Of a DNA stretch of 64,000 bases, positions 8,856-20,587 are shown piece by piece (position 1 is the stretch's first letter; every line of letters begins with the position of its first letter). The notes beneath the pieces were generated by a model. It saw only the letters and a program-made list of their open reading frames with translations. It was not told where the DNA came from and made no database searches. This stretch comes from Micromonospora sp. CP22. Lineage in GTDB: Bacteria; Actinomycetota; Actinomycetes; Mycobacteriales; Micromonosporaceae. The DNA lies in the NCBI RefSeq assembly GCF_009712475.1, contig NZ_VCJO01000010.1:149028-213027 (forward strand). The letters are read 5' to 3'. The translations under genes and the position numbers were made by a program.

Positions 8856-9593
8856 TCAACCAAGATCGCAGGCGGCCAGGGACCGCTCGTAGCCACGGAA
8901 GAACGACTCGGCCCGCTGTTCGGGGGTGCCGTGCGAGCCCTCCGCGAACCACGGTTGCCCCGGATCGTCGCCGACGGCCAGCAGCCCCTCGTGGAACTCG
9001 TCGAGGTCGCCCTCGTCGAGGGTGAGCCGACCGGCGCGGACCGAGTCGCCGAGGAACGCCCCGGCCATGCAGTCGGCCTGCAACTCCTGCTGGATGGTGA
9101 AGGAGTAGCGGATGCCCAGCCGGGTCTGGATGCCGTGTGCGTACTCGTGGCCGAGCAGGTAGAACACGAACGCGTCACCGATCTGCCGGAAGGCACCGAA
9201 GGACCAGTTGATGTCGTACGCGATGAAGTCGCTGACGGTGCAGTAGACCGCGTTGTTGCGGGGCACCTCCTGGCCACCGCAGGAGACCTCACCATCACGC
9301 TGGTACGGGATGACCCGCCGGATCGGCCGGAAGGACCGCCCCGCCGCCTTGAACTGCTCCGCCCAGTACACCTCGGAGAGTCGCTGCGCGTCGGCCATGT
9401 CCTGCCGGAACTCCTCCACCGTGTCGGTGCCGTCGGCCCGGGTCACCTCGCCGGTGGGGGTGGCCGGTTCCCGCTGCCCGGTCGGGTCGGCCGACCCGCC
9501 CACCGGCTCCACCATGCAGGCGGCCGCCGCCACCAGTGCCACCGCCAGGCCGGCGAGCCTCCCCCGGCGTCGCCCTCGCCCACCTGCCGTCAC
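8856..9593 (-). CDS. Exported neutral zinc metallopeptidase (YpfJ/PF04228-like)
   Basis: A 245-residue protein. A twin-arginine-poor but basic N-terminus (GRGRRRGRLAG) leads into a hydrophobic run ending at LVAAAAC, a possible lipobox with Cys26, so it may be a lipoprotein. The catalytic HExxH is at 149-153 (GHEYAHGIQ) and the downstream Glu170 in QQELQADCMAG is the third zinc ligand of this family. Conserved cysteines 105 and 118 may form a disulfide. Substrate and role are unknown. The gene stands alone, with 76 bp to the HAD gene. Confidence 0.85.
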   Translation of the reverse strand: MTAGGRGRRRGRLAGLAVALVAAAACMVEPVGGSADPTGQREPATPTGEVTRADGTDTVEEFRQDMADAQRLSEVYWAEQFKAAGRSFRPIRRVIPYQRDGEVSCGGQEVPRNNAVYCTVSDFIAYDINWSFGAFRQIGDAFVFYLLGHEYAHGIQTRLGIRYSFTIQQELQADCMAGAFLGDSVRAGRLTLDEGDLDEFHEGLLAVGDDPGQPWFAEGSHGTPEQRAESFFRGYERSLAACDLG

Positions 9594-9766
9594 CCTGTTC
9601 CTCCCAGCTCGGCGTCGTCCGACCAGTACCCCGACGGTACGACCGTCACGCCCGTTGCCGTCAGGTACGCCTTACCGCCCCGTCCGGTTCAGTCGACCGG
9701 CTCCACGAGCCGACGCCGATCGCCCACCGGACCGCTGACGGCGGACCGCCGGTAGTCGGGGCGGGC

Positions 9767-10774
9767 TCAGGCGAAGAGGGTGTGGTACGCGTTCAGGGCC
9801 GGTTGGCCGCCCAGGTGGGCGTAGAGGACGTTGGCGTCGGCGGGGATGTCCCGGGTACGGACGAGGTCGATCAGTCCGGCCATCGACTTGCCCTCGTACA
9901 CCGGGTCGATGATCATGCCTTCCAGCTCGCCGGTGAGCCGGATGGCGTCCAGGGTGGACTGCACCGGGATTCCGTACCGGTCCCCCGCCCAGCCCGCCAG
10001 GACGGTGATCTCGTCGTCGCGCAGGTCCCGCCGCAGGCCGATGAGCTCGGCGGTGTTGCGGGCGATCTTCTCCACCTGGGCCCGGGTCTCGTCGAGCTTC
10101 GCCGAGGCGTCGATGCCGATCACCCGGCGGGGCCGGTCCTGGCCGGCGAAACCGGCGATCATCCCCGCCTGGGTGCTGCCGGTGACGCTGCACACCACGA
10201 TCGTGTCGAAGAAGACGCCCAGCTCCCGCTCCTGCTGCCGGACCTCCTCGGCCCAGTTGGCGAAACCGAGCCCGCCCAGCGGGTGGTCGGACGCCCCGGC
10301 GGGGATCGCGTACGGCACGCCGCCGCGGGCCCGGACCTCCTCCACCGCCCGTTGCCAGCTCTCCTTGATGCCGATGCCGAACCCGTCCCGCCCGAGGCGC
10401 ACCTCGGCACCCATGACCCGCGACAGCAGGATGTTGCCGACCTTGTCGTTGACCGGGTCGGGCCAGTCCACCCAGCTCTCCTGCACCAGGACGGCCTTCA
10501 GGCCGGCGCGGGCCGCCACGGCGGCCACCTGCCGGGTGTGGTTGGACTGCACGCCGCCGATGCTGACCAGGGTGTCCGCGCCGCGCGCGAGGGCGTCGGG
10601 CAGCAGGTACTCCAGCTTGCGGGTCTTGTTCCCGCCGAAGGCGAGTCCACTGTTGCAATCCTCCCGTTTGGCCCAGATCCGGGCACCGCCCAGGTGGCGG
10701 CTCAGCCGGTCCAACGGGTGGATCGGGCTGGGACCGAAGAGCAACGGGTAACGGTCGAACTCGGCGAGAGACAT
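9767..10774 (-). CDS. acdS: 1-aminocyclopropane-1-carboxylate (ACC) deaminase
   Basis: A 335-residue PLP enzyme that opens ACC, the plant ethylene precursor, to 2-oxobutyrate and ammonia. Seen: PLP lysine Lys50 in GGNKTRKLEYL, the SNHTRQVAA block and the PLP-phosphate loop TGSTQAGM. Two residues that separate true ACC deaminases from D-cysteine desulfhydrases are present: Glu in DPVYEGKSM and Leu in YAHLGG. I chose the ATG at 10774 because it is the transcription start expected from the promoter (next entry); an in-frame ATG at 10795 would lie inside that promoter. No partner gene adjoins it. This enzyme is common in plant-associated actinobacteria. Confidence 0.92.
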   Translation of the reverse strand: MSLAEFDRYPLLFGPSPIHPLDRLSRHLGGARIWAKREDCNSGLAFGGNKTRKLEYLLPDALARGADTLVSIGGVQSNHTRQVAAVAARAGLKAVLVQESWVDWPDPVNDKVGNILLSRVMGAEVRLGRDGFGIGIKESWQRAVEEVRARGGVPYAIPAGASDHPLGGLGFANWAEEVRQQERELGVFFDTIVVCSVTGSTQAGMIAGFAGQDRPRRVIGIDASAKLDETRAQVEKIARNTAELIGLRRDLRDDEITVLAGWAGDRYGIPVQSTLDAIRLTGELEGMIIDPVYEGKSMAGLIDLVRTRDIPADANVLYAHLGGQPALNAYHTLFA

Positions 10775-10810
10775 GCAATATATTGCACGTAGCATTCATC
10801 TGGGTGTCAA
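10774..10810 (-). promoter_or_regulatory. Leaderless acdS promoter with overlapping palindromic operator
   Basis: On the minus strand TTGACA (10810-10805), a 17-nt spacer and TGCAAT (10787-10782) are followed by 7 nt and ATG at 10774. A perfect 14-bp palindrome TGCAATATATTGCA spans 10774-10787, covering the -10 box up to the A of ATG. A bound dimer there would block both polymerase and initiation. There is no Shine-Dalgarno. The AT-rich palindrome resembles GntR/FCD-type operators (inference); no such regulator gene adjoins. Confidence 0.7.
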
Positions 10811-10849
10811 GGTTCCCGCGCGACCCGTCGCCGCCCGGCACTACGGGAC

Positions 10850-10880
10850 GGGGGCGTGACGTCGTCGACGTCACGCCCCC
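10850..10880 (-). terminator. Hairpin terminator downstream of the HNH nuclease gene
   Basis: A perfect 14-bp stem (GGGGGCGTGACGTC with its complement) and a 3-nt loop, 22 bp after the HNH gene stop and upstream of the acdS promoter. Confidence 0.8.
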
Positions 10881-10902
10881 GATCATCGGATATAACCGCA
10901 GG

Positions 10903-11535
10903 TCAGCAGGTGTTCAACATGCTGTTCAACGCGGACTTCTCGGCGCTGTCGACGGTCAGGCCGTAGTACCACTTCACCTGGATCCAGGCCCGCGCGTAGG
11001 TGCAGTGGAAGGCGGTGCGCGGCGGCTTCCAGGCAGCCGGGTCCTTGTCCCCCTTGGACGAGTTGATGCTGCCGGTCACCGCCCACAGTTCCGGGCCACC
11101 CAGGTCGTTGGCGTACGTCTGACGCCGCGCCGTGGTCCAGGCCCACGCTCCGGACCGCCACGCCTCGGCGAGCGGCACCACGTGGTCGATGGAGATGTCG
11201 GACGCGTTCGTCCGGGTCACCCCGTCGTACGGGCTGTACCAGGACCCGGACGTCGGAGAACAGTTGGAGCCGACGACGACGTTGCTGCCGTCGCGCTTGA
11301 GCACCTGCTCCCGGGTGTTGCAGGTGCCGGTGATGGTGATCCAGTGCGGGAACAGGTCCCGACGATAGCTGGACTGGTGGGACTCGGCCGCGACGGTGAG
11401 CGAGTTCAGCCGACTCACCGCAGTGCTGTACGAGGGGATGTTGGGCGGCGTGGCGTGTGCCGCCGGCGGGACGAGTACGACGGACAGGACGACGGCGATC
11501 ACCGAGACGATGGCGACCTTGCGTAGGTGAGCCAC
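10903..11535 (-). CDS. Secreted HNH-family endonuclease (DUF1524-like)
   Basis: A 210-residue exported nuclease. A Sec signal peptide ends at AHA-TP (cleavage after ~28). The HNH/beta-beta-alpha-metal motif is visible: ISIDHVVPLAEAW with the general-base His, then ANDL and NSSKGDKDP with the conserved Asn and metal-side residues. Cysteine pairs (CNTREQ, NCSP, FHCTY and the C-terminal Cys) suit an extracellular disulfide protein. I chose the GTG at 11535, with AGGAG before it, over longer starts that would bury the signal peptide. Such proteins scavenge extracellular DNA or act on competitors; the role is inferred. Confidence 0.87.
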   Translation of the reverse strand: MAHLRKVAIVSVIAVVLSVVLVPPAAHATPPNIPSYSTAVSRLNSLTVAAESHQSSYRRDLFPHWITITGTCNTREQVLKRDGSNVVVGSNCSPTSGSWYSPYDGVTRTNASDISIDHVVPLAEAWRSGAWAWTTARRQTYANDLGGPELWAVTGSINSSKGDKDPAAWKPPRTAFHCTYARAWIQVKWYYGLTVDSAEKSALNSMLNTC

Positions 11536-11790
11536 GGGGCGACTCCTGACTGTCTCCTGCCACGGCGGGTGGGGGAACCCGACTTGGGGGCGCGGCAGGG
11601 ACACGGGCATTCTCGCAAACATCGCGATCAATAGATGTCGTCGCGCCGAAAGCCCGGTGAAAGTCACGTGACGGCCCCTCCGACGCACGGCCGTGGCGCG
11701 GGTGGCGCCGGGTTCACCGCCCGCCCGCTGGTGTCACGACGGCGGCGGGCGGGGTCGAGGAGGTGTACCCACCGCCGCCGGAGTCGTCGA

Positions 11791-11824
11791 GCCGCCGCCG
11801 ACGGTCCGCACCGTCGGCGGCGGC
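11791..11824 (-). terminator. Hairpin terminator of the AraC-VOC-UvrA-like operon
   Basis: A perfect 15-bp stem (GCCGCCGCCGACGGT and complement) with a 4-nt loop, 7 bp after the stop of the UvrA-like gene. The rest of 11536-11831 shows no ORF with coding character. Confidence 0.85.
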
Positions 11825-11831
11825 GACCTAC

Positions 11832-14206
<2,375 letters not shown>

Positions 14207-14210
<4 letters not shown>

Positions 14211-14613
14211 CGCACTCCCTGAATACGAATCATGTTGCCGGCGGCATCGCGGACGGCGCAGTCACGAACCCCGTACGGCTGGTCGGTCGGCTCCTGCACG
14301 ATGTCGATGTCGGCGGCCTGGAGCCGCTCGAAGACACCGTCGACGTCGGGCGTGGCCAGCACGATCGAGGCGTAGGTGCCCTTCGCCATCATCTCGGTGA
14401 TGGTGCGGCGCTCCTCGTCGGTCACGCCGGGGTCGGCCGCCGGTGGATGCAGCACGACGGAGGTGTCGGGCTGACCGGGCGGTCCGACGGTGATCCAGCG
14501 CATGCCCTGGAAGCCGACGTCGTTGCGGACCTCGAAACCGAGGAGATCCCGGTAGAAGGCCAGGGAGACGTCCGGGTCGGTGTGCGGCAGGAAGCTGGCG
14601 TGAATGGTGAGGT

Positions 14614-14617
<4 letters not shown>
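14207..14617 (-). CDS. VOC-superfamily (glyoxalase/bleomycin-resistance fold) protein
   Basis: About 136 residues with two beta-alpha-beta-beta-beta modules. Seen: SLAFYRDLLGFEVRND in the first half, and DGVFERLQAADIDIVQEP with AVRDAAGNMIRIQ in the second, matching the VOC pattern. The start could be ATG 14626, but ATG 14617 (MNLTIH) overlaps the AraC stop as ATGA and so fits the coupling seen at both joints of this operon. Position between an AraC regulator and a drug-protection UvrA suggests binding or conversion of a small toxic compound. The substrate is unknown. Confidence 0.82.
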
Positions 14618-15099
<482 letters not shown>

Positions 15100-15138
15100 G
15101 TCGTGACCTCGCCGGTCCGCCGCGCGCCCGCCGACCGG

Positions 15139-15738
15139 TCAGGGCAGCAGGATGACGTGCAGGGTGCGGGGGCCGTGTACGCCCTCGACCCGGTCGAGTT
15201 CGATGTCGCTGGTGGCCGACGGGCCGCTGATCCAGGTCAATGGCCGGTGCGGGGTGAGGCGGGCCAGGGCCTGGGGCACGTCGGCGACCACCTGGGCGGT
15301 GCGGACCACGCAGACGTGCCGGTCCGGCAGGAGACTGAGCACGCGACGGCCCTGGTCGGGCGAGCCGTCGAGCACGACCGTGCCGGTGTCGGCGATGGCG
15401 ACGGCGGCGGCGGTGACCACGGCGGCGGCGGCGGCGATCCGAGCGTTGTCCAGATCGTCGTCGGGTAGGACGGTCACGGTCGACGGCAGCCAGGCAGACG
15501 GTAGCCCCGGCGGAACGACGACGATCGCCGCAGCGGGCAGGATGCCGGCGATGGTGTCGGCGACGGCCGTGGCGGCGACCCGGTGCACCTGGGCGCGGTA
15601 GTCGGTCAGCCGGTCGACCAGCCGCTCGATGTCGACCACGCCGTCGCGCCGGTAGTCGCGTGGCACCTCGGTCAGCGCCGGTGCGGCGGGGCCGAGCGCG
15701 GCGCGGAGCCGGGCGAGGACCGTCTCCCGGGCGGTCAC
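15139..15738 (-). CDS. lutC: LutC-type LUD-domain protein (lactate utilization)
   Basis: A 199-residue LUD-domain subunit of the L-lactate oxidation complex LutABC (iron-sulfur oxidoreductase to pyruvate). Seen: the C-terminal conserved block WISGPSATSDIELDRVEGVHGPRTLHVILL, quoted in parts as GPSATSDIE and GVHGPRTL. I chose GTG 15738, which overlaps the lutB stop as GTGA, rather than an upstream in-frame ATG. Last gene of the operon. Confidence 0.9.
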   Translation of the reverse strand: MTARETVLARLRAALGPAAPALTEVPRDYRRDGVVDIERLVDRLTDYRAQVHRVAATAVADTIAGILPAAAIVVVPPGLPSAWLPSTVTVLPDDDLDNARIAAAAAVVTAAAVAIADTGTVVLDGSPDQGRRVLSLLPDRHVCVVRTAQVVADVPQALARLTPHRPLTWISGPSATSDIELDRVEGVHGPRTLHVILLP

Positions 15739-17162
15739 CGGTTCGCCCACCAATCGCGGAAGGTCTGCGGCGGCGGATCGGACAGGTCACGGCCGTCGGT
15801 CCAGCCGGACAGCGGCGGCGGCAGACCACGGCCGCGCCGTCCGGCGAGCCGGCTCAGCCGCGTCGCGCGCTGCGCCGCCGCGAACAGTGCCGGGCGGTCC
15901 ATGGCGTACGCGGCGGCGGCCATCACGGCCGACTCCGCGTGCGGATGCGGCGCCCGGTCGCGCAGGTGCACCAGCAGCTCCGGAATGTTGATCTTCACCG
16001 GGCAGGCGTCGTAGCAGGCCCCGCAGAGCGACGAGGCGTACGGCAACGAGGCGTTGTCGGCCACCCCGGTCAGCTGCGGGGACAGCACCGCGCCGATCGG
16101 TCCCGGATACACCGACCCGTACGCGTGCCCGCCGGTGCGCTCGTAGACCGGGCACACGTTCAGGCACGCCGAGCAGCGGATGCAGTGCAACGCCTGCCGG
16201 CCCACCTCGTCGGCGAGCACCGCGCTGCGTCCGTTGTCCAGCAGCACCAGGTGAAACGCCTGCGGCCCGTCGCCCGGGGTGACCCCGGTCCACATCGAGG
16301 TGTACGGGTTCATCCGCTCCCCGGTCGAGGCCCGGGGCAGCAGTTGCAGGAACACCTCCAGGTCCCGCCAGGTCGGCACCACCTTCTCCACACCCATCAC
16401 GGTGATCAACGTACGCGGCAGCGTCAGGCACATCCGACCGTTGCCCTCGGACTCCACCACCGCCAGCGTGCCGGTCTCCGCGACGGCGAAGTTCGCCCCG
16501 GAGACCGCCACCGGCGTGGACAGGAACGTCTGCCGCAGAAAGCGACGCGCCGCCGCCGCGAGGTCTGCCGGTTCGTCGGTCAACGCCGGGTCCACGCCCG
16601 GCATCGCGCGCAGGAAGATCTGGCGGATCTCGGCCCGGTTGCGGTGGATCGCCGGCACCAGGATGTGACTCGGCCGGTCGTCGCCCAGCTGCACGATGAG
16701 CTCGGCGAGGTCGGTCTCCACCGGCGCGATGCCGGCCGCTTCGAGGGCCTCGTTGAGGCCGATCTCCTGCGTCGCCATCGACTTGACCTTGATCACCCGG
16801 TCGCTGCCGGTGTCGCGCACCAGGTCGACGACGATCGCGTTCGCCTCGTGGGCGTCGGCGGCCCAGTGCACCACTCCACCGGCCTGCGTCACCCGCTGCT
16901 CAAGCTGTTCCAGCAGCTCCGGTAGCCGGGCCATGACGTCGGTCTTGATCGCCGACCCGGCCGCCCGCAACCGCTCCCAGTCCGGCACCTCGTCGATCAC
17001 CGCGGCCGACTTCGCCCGGATCGTCGCGGTGGCGTGCCCGAGGTTGCGGCGCAACTGCGCATCGGCCAGCGCCCGTCGGGCGGCGACCGGGAAGGGCTCC
17101 GCGCCCCGCAGGTGCCCGACGCCGGTCGGCGCGGTCGGCATGCCGAGGAAGGTCCGCGTCAC
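15735..17162 (-). CDS. lutB: LutB-type iron-sulfur protein (lactate utilization)
   Basis: A 475-residue protein with an N-terminal LUD region (approximately 70-300, GANFAVAETGTLAVVE) and two 4Fe-4S motifs, CIRCSACLNVCP and CGACYDACP, in the middle-to-C-terminal part. These carry electrons in lactate oxidation. It starts on a GTG overlapping the lutA stop (GTGA), and its stop overlaps lutC, so the three are made in fixed ratio. Length is usual for the family. No lactate permease or LutR/LldR gene adjoins. Confidence 0.92.
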   Translation of the reverse strand: MTRTFLGMPTAPTGVGHLRGAEPFPVAARRALADAQLRRNLGHATATIRAKSAAVIDEVPDWERLRAAGSAIKTDVMARLPELLEQLEQRVTQAGGVVHWAADAHEANAIVVDLVRDTGSDRVIKVKSMATQEIGLNEALEAAGIAPVETDLAELIVQLGDDRPSHILVPAIHRNRAEIRQIFLRAMPGVDPALTDEPADLAAAARRFLRQTFLSTPVAVSGANFAVAETGTLAVVESEGNGRMCLTLPRTLITVMGVEKVVPTWRDLEVFLQLLPRASTGERMNPYTSMWTGVTPGDGPQAFHLVLLDNGRSAVLADEVGRQALHCIRCSACLNVCPVYERTGGHAYGSVYPGPIGAVLSPQLTGVADNASLPYASSLCGACYDACPVKINIPELLVHLRDRAPHPHAESAVMAAAAYAMDRPALFAAAQRATRLSRLAGRRGRGLPPPLSGWTDGRDLSDPPPQTFRDWWANR

Positions 17163-17932
17163 GACCGCACCACCAGCTCTGCCCGCTCACCCATGGTGTC
17201 GTCCCGCTCGGTCGAGGCCAGGATCTCCGCCAGATGCACCGTCCGGACTCCGCTGTGCAGCCGGGACAACCCACCACCGATGTGCATCAGGCACGACGAG
17301 TCACCCGCCGTGCAGACCTCCGCGCCGGTGGAGAGCACGTGACGCATCTTGTCCGCCAGCATCGCCGTCGACGTGTCCGCGTTCTTCACCGCGAACGTCC
17401 CCCCGAACCCGCAGCACTGCTCCGCCGCCGGCAACTCCACCAGATCCAGCCCACGCACCTCGCGCAGCAACCGCAGCGGCCGGTCGGCCACCCGCAGCAT
17501 GCGCAGCGAGTGACAGGTCGGATGGTAGGTCACCCGATGCGGGAAGTACGCGCCGACGTCGGTTACCCCGAGCACGTCCACCAGCAACTCGGACAGCTCG
17601 TACGTCCGCCCCGCCACCGACTCCGCCCGCGCGGCCAACCGGACGTCACCGGCGCGCCGCGCCACCGTCGCGTGCTGGTGGCGGACCGACCCGACGCACG
17701 ATCCCGAGGGGGCCACGATCACGTCGTACGGGTCGAAGACCCGGGTGTGTCGGCGTACCAGCGGCAGCGCCTGCGCCTGGTAACCGGTGTTGACATGCAT
17801 CTGCCCACAGCACGTCTGCCCCGGCGGGAACGCCACCTCGTGCCCCAACCGCTCCAGCAACCGCACCGTCGCCTTCGCCGCCTCGGGAAACAGGGTGTCC
17901 GCCAGGCACGTCACGAACAACGCGATCCGCAC
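17159..17932 (-). CDS. lutA: LutA-type CCG-domain protein (lactate utilization)
   Basis: A 257-residue protein with two cysteine-rich CCG domains (GQTCCGQM and EQCCGFGG, plus HPTCHSLRM), the heterodisulfide-reductase-like iron-sulfur binding form. It is the first gene of lutABC. The GTG start is preceded by GGAGGG at suitable spacing. With LutBC it is expected at the membrane passing electrons from L-lactate to quinone. No regulator gene is adjacent, so control is not evident from this region. Confidence 0.92.
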   Translation of the reverse strand: MRIALFVTCLADTLFPEAAKATVRLLERLGHEVAFPPGQTCCGQMHVNTGYQAQALPLVRRHTRVFDPYDVIVAPSGSCVGSVRHQHATVARRAGDVRLAARAESVAGRTYELSELLVDVLGVTDVGAYFPHRVTYHPTCHSLRMLRVADRPLRLLREVRGLDLVELPAAEQCCGFGGTFAVKNADTSTAMLADKMRHVLSTGAEVCTAGDSSCLMHIGGGLSRLHSGVRTVHLAEILASTERDDTMGERAELVVRS

Positions 17933-18041
17933 GTCAACCCTCCGTCGACACCGTCACGGAACCACCGTCGGGCCGGTGGCGCAGGATCCGCTGAGTCTGC
18001 CGTACCGCAGGCCGCGACACCACCGGACCGGGCCGCCGAGG

Positions 18042-18704
18042 TCACCGACCGCGCGCCGTCACCAGGCCGGACTCGTACGCGATGACCACGAGCTGTGCTC
18101 GGTCACGGACCTGGAGTTTCGTCATCGCCCGGTTGATGTGGGTCTTCGCGGTCAGCGGGCTGATCACCAGGCGTTCGGCGATCTGGTCGTTGGACAGGCC
18201 CTGCGCGAGAAGGGCGACCGTCTCCCGCTCCCGGTTGGTCAACTCCTTCAGCCGCGCGCCGGCCGGCGTCCGCGGTGGCTCGGTGACGTACCGGTCGATC
18301 AGCTTGCGGGTGATCGACGGTGCGAGCAGGGCGTCGCCGCGCGCGGCCACCCGCACGGCGTGCACGAGATCCGCCGGTTCGATGTCCTTGACGAGGAAGC
18401 CGGCGGCACCGGCACGCAACGCGTGGAACACGTGCTCGTCGAGGCCGTAGTTGGTCAGGATGACCACGTGTACGCCGGACAGCGCGGGATCCGCAGCGAT
18501 GCGCCGGGTCGTCTCGATGCCGTCCATGACCGGCATCTGGATGTCGACCAACGCGATGTCGGGCAGGTGTTCCCGGGCCAGGGCCAGCGCCTGCTGGCCG
18601 TCGGCGGCCTCGGCCACCACCTCGATGTCGTCCTCGATGTCGAGCAACGCGCGGAATCCGCTGCGCAGCAGCGGTTGGTCGTCGACCAGCAGCACGCGGA
18701 TCAT
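18042..18704 (-). CDS. NarL/LuxR-family response regulator
   Basis: A 220-residue regulator with receiver acidic pair Asp8-Asp9, phosphoacceptor Asp54 (ALVDIQMPVMDG), Thr in VVILTNYG and Lys in FLVKDIEP, and a C-terminal LuxR HTH (LTNRERETV, GLSNDQIAERLVISPLTAKTH). Its ATG overlaps the stop of the kinase upstream (ATGA), so the pair is coupled. The divergent membrane protein gene at 20060 is a possible target. Confidence 0.92.
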   Translation of the reverse strand: MIRVLLVDDQPLLRSGFRALLDIEDDIEVVAEAADGQQALALAREHLPDIALVDIQMPVMDGIETTRRIAADPALSGVHVVILTNYGLDEHVFHALRAGAAGFLVKDIEPADLVHAVRVAARGDALLAPSITRKLIDRYVTEPPRTPAGARLKELTNRERETVALLAQGLSNDQIAERLVISPLTAKTHINRAMTKLQVRDRAQLVVIAYESGLVTARGR

Positions 18705-19837
18705 GGCGTCGCCCCCACCGGAAGCTCGGCGTGCACGGTGAACCCGCCCCCGTCGCGGGCCTCGGCGCGCAACAGGCCCCCGAGGGCGGCGACCCGTTCC
18801 CGCATGCCGAGCAGCCCGACGCCGGGTGCGGTCGAGCCGCCCGGCACGGCCTCGCCGTCGTCGTCGACCCGGATCGCGACGGCATCCGGCCGGTAGTCGA
18901 TCCGCACCGACGCCGAGGCGGTGGAGGCGTGTCGGGTGATGTTGGTCAGCGCCTCCTGCACGATGCGGTAGGCGGCGAGGTGCACGGCGTCCGGCACGTC
19001 GGGGCGTTGTCCGTCGATGGTCAACGTCGCGTCCACACCGGCCAGCCGGGCCCGCCGCACCAGGTCCGGAAGCTGGTCGAGCCCGGGCGAGGTGGTGGTC
19101 CCGTCGGCGCGCAGCGCCTCCAGGGTCGCGCGCAGTTCCCGGGTCGCCGCACGGCTGGCCTCCCGGATGGCCACCAGCGCCTCCGGCACCGGCTCACCGC
19201 GTCTGCCGGCCAGGTGCACCGCGACCTCGGCCTGCACCTTGATGATCGAGATCTGGTGGGTGAGGGAGTCGTGCAGTTCCCGGGCGATGCGCAGCCGCTC
19301 CTCGTCGGCGCGGCGCAGCGCCGTCTCCTCGCGGGTGCGCTCGGCCTCCTCCGCGCGTCGCTCAGCCTGCCGTAACGCCTCACCGGCGGCACCGGCGGCG
19401 ACCAGCCAGGCCACTTCGAGCGCGTCGCGGGCCTGGGCGAGCGCCTCGCCGACCGGCGGCGTCGGCGGTAGGGCCAGGGCGGCGAGCGGAAGGGAGACCA
19501 GCATCGCGACAGCCGCCACGACGGTGACCGCGCGGTGCCCCGCGCGGACGGCCGCGTACACCGCGAACAGGAACGCCACAGCGGGCACCTCGATGCCGGC
19601 TGCCTGGTAACCCACCGCGCACACGCCGGTGACGACCAGCACCGCCACCGGAGCCCGTCGGCGGGCGACTAACGCCAGGCCGCCGGTGACCACACAGGCG
19701 TAACCGAACAGGCCGACCGCCGTGGTGGGCGGCGCCGCGGACAGCCCGGCGACGAGCAGCACCGCCGTCACGCCGACGGCGATCACCCAGTCCCGGACCG
19801 CCGCAAGCCGCAGAATCCGCCCGCACCGCTCACCCAT
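18701..19837 (-). CDS. NarL-family sensor histidine kinase (HisKA_3)
   Basis: A 378-residue kinase with about five hydrophobic segments in residues 18-125 and very short loops, a charged coiled stretch (155-180), phosphoacceptor His189 in RIARELHDSLTH, and a C-terminal HATPase_c domain (EALTNITRHA, DDDGEAVPGG, GVGLLGMRERV). It resembles DesK-like intramembrane sensors and pairs with the overlapping response regulator gene. Confidence 0.9.
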   Translation of the reverse strand: MGERCGRILRLAAVRDWVIAVGVTAVLLVAGLSAAPPTTAVGLFGYACVVTGGLALVARRRAPVAVLVVTGVCAVGYQAAGIEVPAVAFLFAVYAAVRAGHRAVTVVAAVAMLVSLPLAALALPPTPPVGEALAQARDALEVAWLVAAGAAGEALRQAERRAEEAERTREETALRRADEERLRIARELHDSLTHQISIIKVQAEVAVHLAGRRGEPVPEALVAIREASRAATRELRATLEALRADGTTTSPGLDQLPDLVRRARLAGVDATLTIDGQRPDVPDAVHLAAYRIVQEALTNITRHASTASASVRIDYRPDAVAIRVDDDGEAVPGGSTAPGVGLLGMRERVAALGGLLRAEARDGGGFTVHAELPVGATP

Positions 19838-20059
19838 GCGCGCACCCTAACCGGCAAACCCCGACCGGTGACTCATGCGCACGGACGACTGGGCACCTAC
19901 CACGTACGCGGTAGCGCGGCGGCGGCCACCACGCACGCGGTAGCCGGGCGCGCCGGGCGCGGCAGCAGAAAGTGCCTACGTGGGCCGGATGACCATCGGT
20001 GCGCCCGCGAGCAGGATCGGAGACCTCTCACCAGCCGACGTGACCACAGAGGAGACACC

Positions 20060-20464
20060 ATGACGCTCGTCCGGCTCGTGCTCGACGCCGCCCTGGCCGC
20101 ACCGTCCGGTGCGGTCGGACTCGCCGTACCGGTGGCCGACCGGATCACCACCTACCCAATCGCCGCCGAGGCCATGAGCGCCGGTCGGGTCGGATCATCG
20201 GTGGCCGCCCTGATCGCGCTCGCGGGTGTGGTCATCGGCGGGTCGGCACTCGCCCGTGCCCGCACCGGCGCGGCGCGACGCGGCATGGTCGCCCTCGCCG
20301 CGGGGGCGGTCGGCCTGGCGCTCGGCGGTCTGGTCGTGGTCACCTCGGACAGCGGCATAGGCACCGGCAACGGCCGGGGTGGCGGTTACGTGGCGCTGGT
20401 GCTGGGGTTGATCGCCGTGGTCGTCGGTGGCCTCGTGCTGGGGCGCGCACGACGCGGCGGCTGA
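20060..20464 (+). CDS. Small membrane protein, DUF6223-like
   Basis: A 134-residue protein with an N-terminal hydrophobic segment (possibly a signal anchor) and three clear helices around 47-68, 74-92 and 107-126, joined by Arg- or Gly-rich loops (ARARTGAARRG, GTGNGRGGG). It looks like the DUF6223 family, whose function is unknown to me. I chose ATG 20060 because AGAGGAGA lies just upstream. It is divergent from the kinase-regulator pair, 222 bp away, and may be their target. A strong hairpin follows. Confidence 0.7.
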   Translation: MTLVRLVLDAALAAPSGAVGLAVPVADRITTYPIAAEAMSAGRVGSSVAALIALAGVVIGGSALARARTGAARRGMVALAAGAVGLALGGLVVVTSDSGIGTGNGRGGGYVALVLGLIAVVVGGLVLGRARRGG

Positions 20465-20486
20465 GCGAGCCCGGCTCGACTCGCCG

Positions 20487-20530
20487 CACGGTGACGGGCC
20501 GGCCCGCGAGGGAACCGGCCCGTCACCGTG
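20487..20530. terminator. Bidirectional hairpin terminator
   Basis: A perfect 16-bp stem (CACGGTGACGGGCCGG and complement) with a 12-nt loop, between the convergent DUF6223-like and xylanase genes. Confidence 0.85.
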
Positions 20531-20587
20531 TCGCGATGGTGGTGGGGCACCGGCCCGAGCCGGCACCCCACCGCTGTGTTCACCAGA

